Shown here one piece after another: positions 23,301 through 34,239 of a DNA stretch of 64,000 bases (its first letter is position 1; every line of letters begins with the position of its first letter). The translations under genes were made by a program, and so were the position numbers. The DNA is from Urechis unicinctus (taxonomy: Eukaryota > Annelida > Polychaeta > Xenopneusta > Urechidae), in NCBI GenBank assembly GCA_034190875.2, contig CM067348.1, forward strand, positions 26,393,581-26,457,580, given 5' to 3'. The notes beneath the pieces were generated by a model. That model made no database searches. It was not told where the DNA came from and worked only from the letters and a program-made list of their open reading frames with translations.

Positions 23301-25037
23301 TGGAGAGATTTCTTGTGCTGTGAAATATCTTGAATACACAGTTTTCCAAACTAATAAAGAGCCGTTTACGGTAATAGAGTGTTAATATGCTCCACTCACC
23401 TTGTTCACACACAGGAGGATATTTATTCCCAGAGCAAGCGACCGACTCCCAATTACCAGTACTCAGCTCAACAACAACGCAGTCATGCCTTTTGTCGGGA
23501 TGGTCTGTTTTCCAGTTGTTGTATTTCATATGACCAAGAACTGGGCCTAGTTTGTAGGATCACAAAATATCATACAACGTGATAACAGTACAAATAAGCG
23601 ACGATAGGCGAAACAATTGCAGTGGTTAGAAGAATCTCTCCCCAACACGTCCACATATTAGACATTCGTACCATTTGCGTCATCCTTCCACACCCACAGC
23701 TGGTTTGTGACGTCTATCCAGTATGTACTTCCCATTGGACTTCCTGCCAGGCTGCCGTTTAGAATGTCACTGAAGTCGGGGTATATGTCCACAGAGAGTA
23801 GATCGCTGTTGTGGTCTGCAGCACAGTTATACCGGGCTGTGTACCAGTTGGCCGCTGATCTCGCACCGACAACCGCACACATGTCCCCTACTAGTGTGCC
23901 TGGACACGCTCCACCTGGATGAAAAGGAATCGAATACACGACGGAATACTTTTGTGCTCCCATAAAGTTGCAATATAATCTGCTGTATAATATGTACAAC
24001 TTACTTGGTGAGCAAGAAAATGTTAGCAATAAATATTTAGCTCGGAATGTTAGCACGAACATAAAACGATATGATATTCTAATACGGATATAATACAGTT
24101 ATTATGGAATTATCTGAACTCATGTCGTAATATAATATAGCTTGATGAACATTAAAACCGGAATAGGACGGACACCATTATCATACCCATGTCATTACAT
24201 CCGTTAATCAGTGCATTTATTTTTGCACGTGCCCACCAGTAAACTCACAATCTCCCATTCAATAACTCATAGTTCAGAAATGTGTGGAAATGACATTATG
24301 TGATACTGAACAAATCTCGATCAACAGTTTATCCATCAATCTTTAAAAATCAAGGTTGAGTACTCAATGAACATGGTGAAGTGTGATTAAATTAATCTAT
24401 ATACATGTCACTCTTCAGGAAATGTATTGGGTGGAAATTACGTAAAACCTAAAACATTTCAATGAAACGGCTTATTCGTCAAACTCCAACGGGACACACA
24501 GGCAAAGAAGAAAACCTTATCCAAGTGGTGAAGCGTGATTAAATTCGTTAAGCACATTCAAATATATGTATGTTAACCTTTTGATGTCCAGTTTCGTCCA
24601 CATAGATATCCGTGAGTTTCGTCACAATTGCCCGACTTGAAGCCATCACCCGTGCTAAACATAGCACAGTCATTACCGGTGGAAACAAGTGTACCTTTGT
24701 AATACTCTTGTGCATCCACTGTCGTGCTGGCATGAATCCATTTTCCATACTTGATCAGACGCAGACGGATCCAAGCTTGACCAGCACGTTCTGTTGTTAA
24801 TAAAACATTCACATTTGCATTGTCTATGATGGCCAGACTGGAGTTGTTAGTAGTGGCACAAAAGTCCACAGCTGACGGCCTAATTGTTTTTGCTGCTTCT
24901 CCGTCATAATATGTAAAACATCGTTCTCTTACGCCGTCCTGTTTACATCCTAATGAGACTTCCTCCATACTGACTGACGTCACCAGAAGTATCGTAACCA
25001 AGAATACCACATTTACAAATATGTCACCGAAATACAT
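19420..25037 (-). CDS. Transmembrane receptor with two C-type lectin-like domains, seven exons
   Basis: Exons: 25037..24578, 23914..23672, 23546..23400, 23275..23231, 23029..22976, 19859..19781 and 19663..19420. All use GT donors and AG acceptors. Introns 1-5 are phase 1 and intron 6 is phase 2. The exons sum to 1272 nt, or 423 residues. Domains: signal peptide (about 1-24, VVFLVTILLVTSVS); CTLD1 (31-147, ending GYLCGR); CTLD2 (about 154-283, with YWIDVTNQLWVWKDD, KYNNW, DCVVVE and PPVCEQ); Ser/Thr/Pro stalk (284-316); a transmembrane helix of repeated Val, Ile and Leu (about 317-341) ending ISRR; and an 80-residue tail. The tail has tyrosines in TYHES, GYAEG, GYVKG and LYAVP, the last being a YxxP motif. 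No EPN or QPD calcium/sugar motif is visible, so ligand binding may be non-classical. Intron 5 holds a Harbinger-like element and a LINE relic. A cell-surface recognition role is inferred. Confidence 0.85.
20038..20392. repeat. Compound TA/GATA/CTAGA satellite in intron 5
   Basis: TA tracts at both ends flank a degenerate middle of ATATCTAGAGATA-type palindromic units (20097-20330). Confidence 0.85.
20494..21061 (+). mobile_element. Non-autonomous PIF/Harbinger-like element
   Basis: This 568-bp element has terminal inverted repeats of about 30 bp. The left end starts TAAAGCTGAGATTCCATATA, and the right end is its reverse complement with one mismatch over 30 bp. A further CGTCATCCG motif lies inside both ends. 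An internal frame (20646-20840) begins MANQSKLQMKEEN and has HRWWAHSLLRKRF, which resembles the RR(F/W)WVHP..RKR segment near the start of Harbinger transposases. The nuclease domain is absent, so this is an internally deleted derivative. It lies in intron 5 of the CTLD receptor. Target duplication ambiguous. Confidence 0.7.
21150..22480 (+). mobile_element. LINE relic (Rex1/CR1-like reverse transcriptase)
   Basis: Ordered fragments of a non-LTR polymerase are present with many stops and shifts. They are a linker (SPNIMSWVSKDIRALTQQK), RT motifs (YLRARSQQVWFGSVLSKSF, TSKGALQGHVLAPELFTIYT), then EDTVLVGIITDNDE in place of the F-A-D-D box region, and a C-terminal DQLHPRNQYFTYLSS. Poly-G runs (21766-21782, 22187-22208 and 22267-22280) interrupt it. 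It is a dead copy lying antisense to the host gene within its intron 5. Confidence 0.7.
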
Positions 25038-25319
25038 TTCGTTCTCATTTCTCTAAATCCTGCTGTCAACTTAGCCCTCATTTACCGCCTCCTGTGAACA
25101 CATAAACATGAGAACGATGACGGATTCCAATTGAATCTGTTGCAATTTGATCCTCACCACACAGTTACACAATCAGTAATCCTTGAGGTACGCGTAATGG
25201 TTGCTTTCCTCTCACAACGTTCCAAATCTACTACCGTTAAAGTATGGTTGACAAATTTGGTTATTCACCTGAATGCACTCGTTTAAGACCCTTAGTCACC
25301 ATTGGTAACATGAAGCGTT

Positions 25320-27200
25320 TTTCACTCAGCCGAGGCGATGAGTCGACAAGTAAGTTAAAGTCGGGGTTCCCCCCTGTAACATGAAAAGTAGCTTAAGGCA
25401 CCTCGTGAATACATTATCTATTTATAGCAAATGAAAACATAGCTGTATATCAAGGTCTGATTGAATGCTGCCCTCCGATCCTTGCGACAAGGTCTCTACT
25501 ACTCACTTTTGCCATTCGTGTGGTCTATTTATGGGCTGATATCTTTGTATCCAACAAATCCTGTGTAAATATAAATGTTCAGCAGTGTACTGCCGTTATG
25601 TACAATATGCGTGAGTGAAGGTCGCACTGACTGCTGTAAGACTGCGAGAGGGTTTTATTAACTTACGTGCATGCAAAAGAATCACAGCATGCATTAAAAC
25701 AATCTTCTCGTGGACCTTTCAATGGCTAATGACTAATGTCTATACTTGTGGTAAGTTTTATAGAATTTGGACATTGGTAGAACTTATTCTCCTTCCAATC
25801 GTAGTTTTTTTCCCTATTTCCTACGCTGTTTAGTAGTTGCAGTAACTAACCAAGTTAAAGTTATTACTAATAAGACCATTGAGTTTGAGACTTTTGCGCT
25901 TCACGCATGTCAATCACCAAAGTACCTCAGTGATGGTAGACCTATAAATGTAAATACTCATTTGATTACGATTTGATTTTGGCCGGTTAAGTGAAATGTA
26001 AGTCCAGTGTATCTGCAGAAAGCCAAAAACGGCAACATTTCATATCTGCAAAAGACGGATCACATTGTGATCACGTTTTCCTCAGATGGGAATACGCTAT
26101 GATCGTAAAAAATAATAATTAAAGTCACAGTACTGATAGTGCGATGCATAATTCACTCAGCCGAAGCAACAGTAGGTTAAAGTTGATTTCCCCACACCCT
26201 CCAACGTGAACAGTGTTTTGGGGCACATGTTTTACTGTTAATAACATGACTGTATATGGAAATAATCATTAGACGTTCAAGTTTAATATGAACCTTTCGG
26301 TTTGTATGCTGCCCTTTCGATCCATGTGGCAATATTTCTGATTCTCAGTTTAGTGTGGTTATATTTTTTTGCCTGACATATCATGTGTTCAAATAATTGT
26401 TCAGGAATCTATTGTGGGTATGCGCTGGTGGTCTTCGTGACTCGCATAATCACGTTAAATGGCAGTCCAATCTCGGAAAGGGGTGCTCACAAGTATTGTG
26501 CTTATACACAGCTAAGATTGAAACAATCTTCTGATGCATCTTTCATTAGTAATGATTCAAGCATAAACTTGATATTTACATACACTTGGAGAAAATGTTA
26601 TTGAATATTGGACTCTTCGAACAGGATACCTTTTTTGCGGAGGATACAACACATTTCTACAATCTATCAATAATGTAATGTCTCGGCATACTGACATAGG
26701 TAGAACCTTTATACATTCCCTTTAGTAAGGTTTTTTTCCTTCGTTGATTCCTAAAGGCAGTAAATATGCGTAAATATGCAGAGAATACAACACATTTCTA
26801 CAATCGATCAAGAATGTAATTTCTAAGCATACTGACGTAAGTAGAACCTTTATACATCCTCTTTAGTAAGGTTGTATTCTTTCGTTGATTCCTAAATGCA
26901 GTAAATATGCAACTTCAAGCTATTAACTCTTTGTCTATGATTGAGTTTTTTTGCTAGCTGACCACAAGTCAATCATTAAAGACCTCAGTGATATGAGATC
27001 TACCCATTCCTTTAATTGCTCATTTGATTATGATTTGACTTGTAGAGATCTAGAGTAATACAAGCACAGTGCATCTTCAGAAAAAAATGGTATGACAAAA
27101 ATGTATATCATTGAAAGACATGCCTCGTTATGTTTAAGTTTTTCATGGATGGGTATACTCTTTGATCGTTTAAAAACGTTACAATGACGTGGTTGATATG
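25320..27200. repeat. Tandemly duplicated CTLD upstream region
   Basis: 25320-26110 and 26150-27190 share ordered diverged blocks. CACTCAGCCGA(G/A)GC-A occurs at 25325 and 26155. A CCTCAGTGAT..GA...CT block followed by CTCATTTGATTA-GATTTGA occurs near 25924 and 26982. CAGTG-ATCT(G/T)CAGAAA occurs at 26006 and 27068. The pair lies directly upstream of the intact CTLD receptor start, so it could carry duplicated promoter sequence. Frames within it look random. Confidence 0.55.
26638..26910. repeat. Tandem pair, about 135 bp
   Basis: 26638-26769 and 26779-26910 match closely. Both contain ATACAACACATTTCTACAAT, TAGAACCTTTATACAT, TTTAGTAAGGTT, and TTCGTTGATTCCTAAA followed by a GCAGTAAATATGC end. 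Confidence 0.85.
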
Positions 27201-27849
27201 TTGCCATGTCTCTATTGTAAAACGAAACGCTGAAAACATTGCATAGTGGCAAATTTTAGTTCAGTGACTAATGGGACAAGAGTACATGTCACTATTGATC
27301 TGGCCTTTGGTTCCTGGGCTATGGATATGAATGCCAGAGGCTGTATGTGCACGCTTATTATACTTTGAGTGGTGTAACTAAACATGAAAACCTGTTGCCA
27401 CCCATGGAGATGTATTGTTACCGCTGTGGACGTTGGGCTACTCGTGGAAACGTATTGCCACCCATGGAGTTGGGTTGCTATCTACGACGACGTATAAAAC
27501 AATCACGAGTATTCAATATCGTGTGGAAAATCCCTATTATCATCTTGGTATGTCGAAACAAGGAATAGTAATTCAAGGCCGACTCTTTTAGCCCAAAACC
27601 TCCATAAACAAATATAGAAGCTTCTATTTTCTACTTTAACCATAACTTAGACACAGCACATCATATAATTATTTGCCATTGAAATGATACGATTTAAAAT
27701 CAGCATATATTTGTCAAATCGTCTGACTGACCTCTTCATAGTTATGATATAAATGCTGTAAACATGAATGAAAGATTGCAAATGCGGGACAAATATGGCA
27801 GATTTGGGGAATTTTACCTAACGCGGAGATGATGAGTATGGATCAAATA
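27201..27849. other. No gene recognised
   Basis: Contains a small internal repeat of CC(T/G)(T/A)TTGCCACCCATGGAG (27392 and 27451). A transmembrane/tail exon pair for the 28-30 kb CTLD pseudogene was expected here but is not seen. Confidence 0.4.
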
Positions 27850-28345
27850 ATTCACTATGGTACTCAACGACGACATCGGGTGTACAACATCATTCTGACA
27901 GCGTTAACTAGTAGCAAACGGCGGTAAACCTCCTGACGTAACATTGCCTGATACTTTGTTGATCATTAAGTCATCAACAGAGAATTGCTTTAACTGTTAA
28001 AGAACATTTCTTACTGAATGGTTTGTTCGAATATCACAAAAGATTCATCAAAATTAAAGGACAGATTATGAAAGCATACAACCACCACCGGTATACAGTG
28101 AGCTGTCATCCGTCGGTCGCAGTTCATTTGTAAATATAACTAACGAGCATATAATAACAGCATTGCATCGCTCTCAGTACTGCAGGGAGAACTGAAAGAG
28201 CATTAATCTAGACGAGTGATAAATCATTCTTCTTAGTGCTCAACTCTTTCTCACAATGGGTTATGTGTTGAACACACTTTGTTCATGGTAATGCTATTCC
28301 ATGGCGTGTTGTACACACATTGTTCACACACAGGAGTTAGATTTT
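27850..28345. repeat. Segmental duplicate of 32880-33378
   Basis: Matching ordered blocks: ACTCAACGA-GA, ACATCATTCTGACA, AGCAAACGG, CCTCC(T/C)GAC(G/A)TAACATTGC, GATCATTA-(G)TCATCAAC, ATCCGTCGGTC and TATTCCAT(G/A)GC. The two tracts lie at the 3' side of the CTLD exon-3 relic (28318-28345) and at the left edge of the N gap respectively. Confidence 0.65.
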
Positions 28346-29866
28346 GTACATCAGTAAGAACTGGGTCTAGTAGACAGGTCACAGAACAAATGTACCATGT
28401 GAAATCATGCAGCCGAACGAGAAGAGATTGTAATGTTTGGTACCTTGTACTCCTAGATTCCTATATTAAGACAAAGTTATTCCCAACACGCTTACATATT
28501 TGACATACAAACGTCATCCTTCCACACCCACAGCTGGTTTGTGACGTCTATCCAGTATGTACTTTCAGTTGGACTTCCTGCCAGGCTGCCGTTAAATATG
28601 TCACTAGGCTCGGGGTAGATGTCCACAGACAGGAGATTGCTGTTGTGGTCTATGGCACAGTAATACTGGACTGTGTACCAGTTTGTTGCTGATCTAGTAC
28701 CGACAACAGCACACATGTCCGCAACAAGCGTCCCTGGACATGTCCCATCTGCAAGACTAAGTTACCTACAGACTTGCAGTGAGTCATTGGGCTCATAATC
28801 TGCTGATCTGTATGTAATAAGTTTTTGACGAAGAAGATAGTGTTATTCAGGTTTCAAATTTCATCTTATAATATGATGCGTTTGGGAAAAGTTACAACTG
28901 GAAAATGACAGACACCATTATCACACCAATGATATCAAAGCCACGAATCCGTTCATCATACTTGCTAACGTCAACCATCATATTCGTTCGTTTGGAGAGA
29001 CAAAAAATTCCAGTCGTGTTTCGATAACCTGCTGCCATCGAAATATCTCTAGTTCAAGAAATGCTTTGGCTGAAAACTAACACTTTTCAATCAATGTGAG
29101 TGTCAAAAGTACATTATGTCACAGCCTTGTCTAACATCATAACGTGCCCCTTTCTGCCATGCCCACGGGTGACCTACATGTCACCTGACAGCCCCAACCC
29201 CTTCTCCGCATGCATACCCCATATCTTAAAGCCACGACCATCCTCAAACAGGCTACTGCATGTCTCATGAGATTTGGGATAGCGTGCCTGAGTCGTTAAG
29301 GAAACCCTTTTCAGTTCATACTCAAGCATGAAAAAGTATTCTATTATTATACTAAAACATTACACATTCAAGACATTGTTTTCAACATTCATCTAATAAT
29401 ACACCATTATACTCGCAGTAGTGTTTTAGCAGCCTGCTGCCGCGGAAATATCCCTTGTTCAGGAAATGTATTGACTTAACACAATCTTACACTTTTCAAT
29501 CAATGCAATGGCTTCAACATCACTGTTTCACAACAGGAAACAAACAGGCAAAGTTATAATAAAAATAAAAATGTGATTAGATACGTTGGGCACTTAATAT
29601 GTGAAACTTTTGATGTCCAGTTTCGCCCTGTCAGAATGCCAAGATTTTCGATGCATTTGTCAGAAGTGCTAAACACAGCACATCCGTTTCCGTTGAGGAC
29701 AAGTGATCGTGAGCGTCTGCCCCGCTGTGATATGTGAAACATCGCTGTGTTGCGCCATCCTGTTTACATCCAAATGAGAATTCCTCCTAATGACTGACGT
29801 CACCAACACAAACATGACCCACAATAACACTTTGATATGCACACTAGGCACGTTCTTTCCAATCAC
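28318..29866 (-). pseudogene. CTLD receptor pseudogene
   Basis: It is homologous to exons 1-3 of the intact receptor. Exon 1 relic (29866 to about 29580) keeps a hydrophobic leader (KVLLWVMFVLVTSV) and, after a frame change, KQDGATQRCFTY. The core of CTLD1 is deleted and only the end remains (NGNGCAVFSTSDK, then GRNWTSK). The exon 1 donor GTTAAC has become TTTCAC. Exon 2 (28748 to about 28506) is intact in frame (CPGTLVADMCAVVGTRSATN, STYWIDVTNQLWVWKDD), but its donor is lost and it runs to a stop. Exon 3 is reduced to its two ends (28318-28370). No transmembrane exon was found. Confidence 0.75.
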
Positions 29867-29869
29867 GTT

Positions 29870-31958
29870 AGTAGAGAATTATCCACCTCAGTGAAAATTA
29901 CGATTTCTTAACCAGTCCTGATATACATATTCAATGAAGCCGCCACAGATACTGTGAAAAGTAACGCGACTGCAGTGTCAACTTAATGTCACAGATACCG
30001 CATTCAAAGATTTAAAGGTGAGTTATGTTTTGTGGATCATGCTTGGAAGGGGATAGGGCGGGTTGAAAATGGAGTTCAATATTCGTGACTAGGTAAGCAG
30101 TTATACCCATGAGTACCGCTAGCAAAAGCCCTCTTTCTATGGCATTGTGTAGCCTTCTAGAATTGTTTAACTCGGTGCATTCACTAAATAGTTGTTTCCC
30201 TGTTAGTAAGGGTAGAAATAAGCTCTCTTAGACCAACAGCCAACAGGGCCTATAGGTTTTAAAATCTAGGGGCCACCAGCCAAAGTTAGGAACCATTGAT
30301 TTTACAACACATACAAATAGGAAATCGTACAATCAATGTTATCTTTCCACCCTTATTTTAGTCGTGACACGTAAGCTCATATATTGCTCTGACAAGGTTA
30401 AATTCACCATGTGACTCCAATGAATTTTTCGTAAAGCTGTAAGCTAAGGATGCATAAACCATCACTTTCATCGATGGTGTCATTGTACACTGTTGGATGG
30501 TGCTTTTCTTGCACTTTTGGAGATTTGACTTCTTATTTGGTCTTTTACTCATTCTTCACACTGCCGTTGATGATGGCTGTAATAATGCTCAGTAATGGCT
30601 GATGATTAACATGATGCAGATAGTAGTTAAGGGATATAAAGTGTACCGATGCTGCTTTCAACAATGCTGTTTTCACATTGTCCACAAACGCATGCAACCG
30701 CTTCTTCTTCGCGTCTTCAATGATTGATAGATAACCGTTGCACGTTGAGGGTTGCTAACCCGATGTTACCTTTCATTTCTCATTTATCTGACAATGCTTC
30801 TCATTCCATCCAAGACTGATCAAGGCTAGATGATGATTACAGTCATCGTAATCATACTTCAGCACTCAAAGATAAAAGTAAAACCCTTCCATAGGCGACC
30901 AAACAAGATCAATGCTACCTCTCCAAATTCCAGGCTTATTCATGGCAGTACGTATACAGTAGTTCCCGTCACATCTAAATTTTTGCACTTATCATTAGAA
31001 ACTGACTCAAAATCAAATCTCATATATTCTGTACCATTTAATAAGCGATATACATCCAAATAAGTCATCCACAAACATGCGCGGGTCCGGAGGTTCAGGC
31101 GCTGATATCCGTATTATTAACTTGGAATGACCGTACATATTTGCTATTGTCCTAATGTAAAAATTTGATTTATAATTTGTCACGTCCAATAAAACAATTA
31201 ACTATTTTTGTTAAGTTTTTACTAATTATAAGCAAAAGAATCCCTTTGATTCAATTGGCGTGTGTATAAATTGAAGCATTTGTATAGCGATAAAATAGTC
31301 GAACAAATAAAATGCGGAGATAAGTTAGATAGAACGAATTGTTTCTAACGGAACTGGCAAGAAAAAAAGGACGGATAACCAATATATGTTTGACCCAGCT
31401 TTCACATTATGTGGTCGTCCCCTAGAAACATTTGACAACTTGATGTTCATGTACTGTACCGCCAGATATACAGAGCTTAAGTGAGAAGACTTACAACATA
31501 CCAAAAGCGTAGTGTATGAAGCATGGTCACAAACACATTCGTTCCCTAGATACGGAATGCGAAGATAATATAACGTGTAAGGAAACAAGAATGAGAACCA
31601 ATTTACAAATTGCCATCAAGTTCAACACCAATTGACTGGCTAAATGACTGAACGTAACGTTTGGGTGTATTTTTCTTTAAAAGTGTCATTATGAGTTAAA
31701 ATATATACTGAAGTATGTACGATTCATAAACTATGCAACACGATACGGTCATTGCTGTACATCTGCAACACAATATGGCTCATATACCCCAAGTGCATAC
31801 TTAGTGATTAATAAACAATTCAGGGTCCAACGGCACAAGCCACAGAATGCTTGCAAAACGAAAAAGGGGATCAAGAACTGGTCTGACCTTGGGTCAGATA
31901 GGAAAGGCATTGGGCCAATAATCTCTTCTACATAACTTGAAATGAAACTGCATGCTAT
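29870..31958. other. No gene recognised
   Basis: About 2.1 kb of AT-rich sequence with short frames only. The right end is the likely 3' UTR of the minus-strand tail exon at 31959. Confidence 0.4.
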
Positions 31959-32440
31959 TCAAGAAAGGGTCTGACCCTGAAGTTGCGCATACTGTGTTTG
32001 ACCGGCACCATAGACGTCCTCATACTGACGTAGGTCTTCATAAGCCTGGGAATCACCTTGAAGAGGAGGGGCATCTTGTTGAAATGTATCGTTCTCATAT
32101 TCAGCATTGATATTTGACGATGAAGCATTTGCTGCACCAGTGTGCTGGGGGCTAGATACGTGTACGGATGACATGTGCTGATTGTTCCTGAGTTAATGAG
32201 ACGCTGATGGTTGCTTTGCTGGCTTCGTAGCCGAGGCCAATGTCCTACGATCACAGTCATGTAAACATGGGGAATATAAATACATTGAATTGGAAAAAGG
32301 GTTATTTGCTGATTATCCATAGATTCAAAATTTGGAAGGGATGTTGGTAAAAATTACTTGCCTCTTGTAATGAATTAATGCAACGATGGAAGCAGCAGCA
32401 ACGAGGCAGGCAACAACAGCCACGGTGTAGGCCACAATGA
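31959..32440 (-). CDS. Transmembrane and tyrosine-rich tail exons of a partial CTLD-type receptor
   Basis: The transmembrane exon is 32440..32362 (79 nt) and the tail exon 32187..31959 (229 nt). The first has the same length and phases (1 in, 2 out) as the transmembrane exon of the intact CTLD receptor, which supports paralogy. It reads VIVAYTVAVVACLVAAASIV, then ALIHYKR. Its donor is GC (AGAG|GCAAGT), a recognised minor class. The tail, opening NNQHMSSVHVSSPQH, ends with clustered tyrosines: AEYEND, QAYEDLRQYEDVYGAG and TQYAQLQ, before a stop. YEDL and YAQL fit YxxL, and TQYAQL is close to the TxYxx(V/I) switch motif. Signalling through phosphotyrosine is inferred. The ectodomain exons would lie at higher coordinates, where the sequence runs into a gap. 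The tail shares no obvious sequence with the intact receptor's tail. Confidence 0.65.
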
Positions 32441-33378
32441 CTGTGAACAAGTTGAAGCAGAACATCATATACACATGAACACTTTTGATATTGTTGTCTT
32501 TACACTTCACATATTGAGGTTCCTAAGGGCTAATTGTTGGTTTGAAAAATGTTACTTACAGTACGAGTAGTGCAGAAGTGTACACTGTCGACCGAACCGC
32601 TCGAGAAATCATCTTCAAAAAAGCAGAAACTAAGATCATGCTAACGGGAAAAATTTGAGAAATACATTTTAGGCAGTCAGGATAAGCAATGCGAGGACAA
32701 GGATTTTATATATCACCATGTGTATAAACATTCTGTTGAATGTTTCCTGTTGCTGTTGTCAGATGAAAGGTTGAGTCAGCGGCTACAGCACACACCGAAT
32801 TATGAAGTCAAACCACATGTGCAAATACACATGCTAGGTTTCAGATGGGTACTTCAGAATATAGTAGTTTCAGTATATAGGTAACGAGACTCAACGATGA
32901 AATGTGGTGTATAACATTATTCTGACATTGTCAATTAACAGCAAACGGTGCTACACCTCCCGACATAACATTGCTGTATAATTTGTGGATCATTAGATCA
33001 TCAACCAGGATGTAATTGTACTGTTTAGGGTTCATGTCAAATGAATGGCTTATTCTAATGTCACAAAAAAGCCAATAAAGTGAAGGAACAGAATAAAATA
33101 ACCTACTGCCATCACCTGTAAGCAGAGAGCTACCATCCGTCGGTCTCAATCATTTGCATATGTAACTGCAGATCACATACACATGGCTTTGTTTGGTTAT
33201 AGATAATACAGAAGAGACTAAAATGGGTATTAATCTATTCAGTGAGTGATAAATCAGGCTTTTTGTGCTCAACCATTTGTCGTTATGGGTAATATGTTAT
33301 TCCATAGCAGGTTGGCAACGTACTTAGTGTGTGTTGTACTCAACTCCTTCTGCCATTGAGTTATGTTATTCCATAGCG
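32441..33378. other. Intronic or intergenic sequence up to gap
   Basis: 32880-33378 is the diverged duplicate of 27850-28345. The last 140 bp contains a local duplication (TGTTATTCCATAGC at 33295 and 33364). No exon was identified, although stalk exons of the partial receptor are expected here. Confidence 0.45.
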
Positions 33379-33478
33379 NNNNNNNNNNNNNNNNNNNNNN
33401 NNNNNNNNNNNNNNNNNNNNNNNNNNNNNNNNNNNNNNNNNNNNNNNNNNNNNNNNNNNNNNNNNNNNNNNNNNNNNN
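33379..33478. other. Assembly gap (100 N)
   Basis: Exactly 100 undetermined bases, conventionally a gap of unknown size. The left flank belongs to the CTLD cluster and the right flank to an intron of the plus-strand PAN gene array. The gap therefore hides the boundary between the two families. Confidence 0.95.
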
Positions 33479-33961
33479 GTGCTAGTTGTAAATCTGCCGA
33501 TACGAGACTCCTGTGGTCAATCAGCAACTGTTGATGCCAGCCGTAATAGATTCTGATGTAAATGAATCACTCTGAAGATGAAATCAGACGCTTATTATGC
33601 ACGTATGGATATGGGACTATATGATCCAATTTCTTTTGGATTGTCCCATGGCAACAATATTGAAGAAATGAAGTGATCTTCTTGGTTGAGGCGACCACAC
33701 ATTGCATTGTGACTTTAGAATATATGCTATGACTAGCAGCTATAAGCTCTATGGTCATATTATGAAACTAATTAAAGGTGTCATATGCCAACTTGATGTT
33801 AACTCTAAATCTTAATGTATGCAGCTTATCAGGTTTCCATACTTGTTGATTGCAATGGATCCGTGGAGAACTAGGTTCTGTCTGTGCAACTCAGTCGGAC
33901 TGACATCCTCCATAAGCAACGCTTGTCTGCCTGATTCGCGTGTGTGTGCGTTTGTGTGCAG

Positions 33962-34239
33962 GATGCGGGTTCCACTCTTTGAAACAAGGCCCTACCCCAG
34001 TCATGTCCATGGAAAGCTGCGCCCAAATAGGTGTACGCTCACAGGGATCACCAATGCGCATTCTAAGCGGCATGTCGAAGACACAATGCAATGTTTATTG
34101 CATGGAAACGCAATATTGTCAATCGGTCAACTACAATGAGGTCAACCGGCAGTGTGAGCTGATGTCCGCGTGTGTCATCCCTTCAAGTCCTCTGGTAGGT
34201 GCGCCGGGCTATGAATTTTGGAGCCCTGCCAATTGCTAA
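33962..34239 (+). CDS. PAN-like terminal exon of array gene A (partial)
   Basis: This is the 278-nt last exon. It follows a TGTGCAG acceptor, enters in phase 2 of the codon (GA|TGC) and ends TAA at 34239. It encodes CGFHSLKQGPTPV, then QCNVYCMETQYCQSVNYNEV and CELMSAC, ending FWSPANC. The C-x3-C-x5-C-x11-C spacing with a central aromatic (NY) resembles PAN/apple domains, which bind protein or carbohydrate in secreted proteins. It is almost identical to the last exons of copies B and C. The upstream exons of gene A are lost in the gap at 33379-33478; only intron sequence (33479-33961) is seen. Confidence 0.7.

Noticed and set aside
33331..33534. Plus frame across the gap
   Set aside because: It spans 100 undetermined bases, so the reading frame has no meaning.
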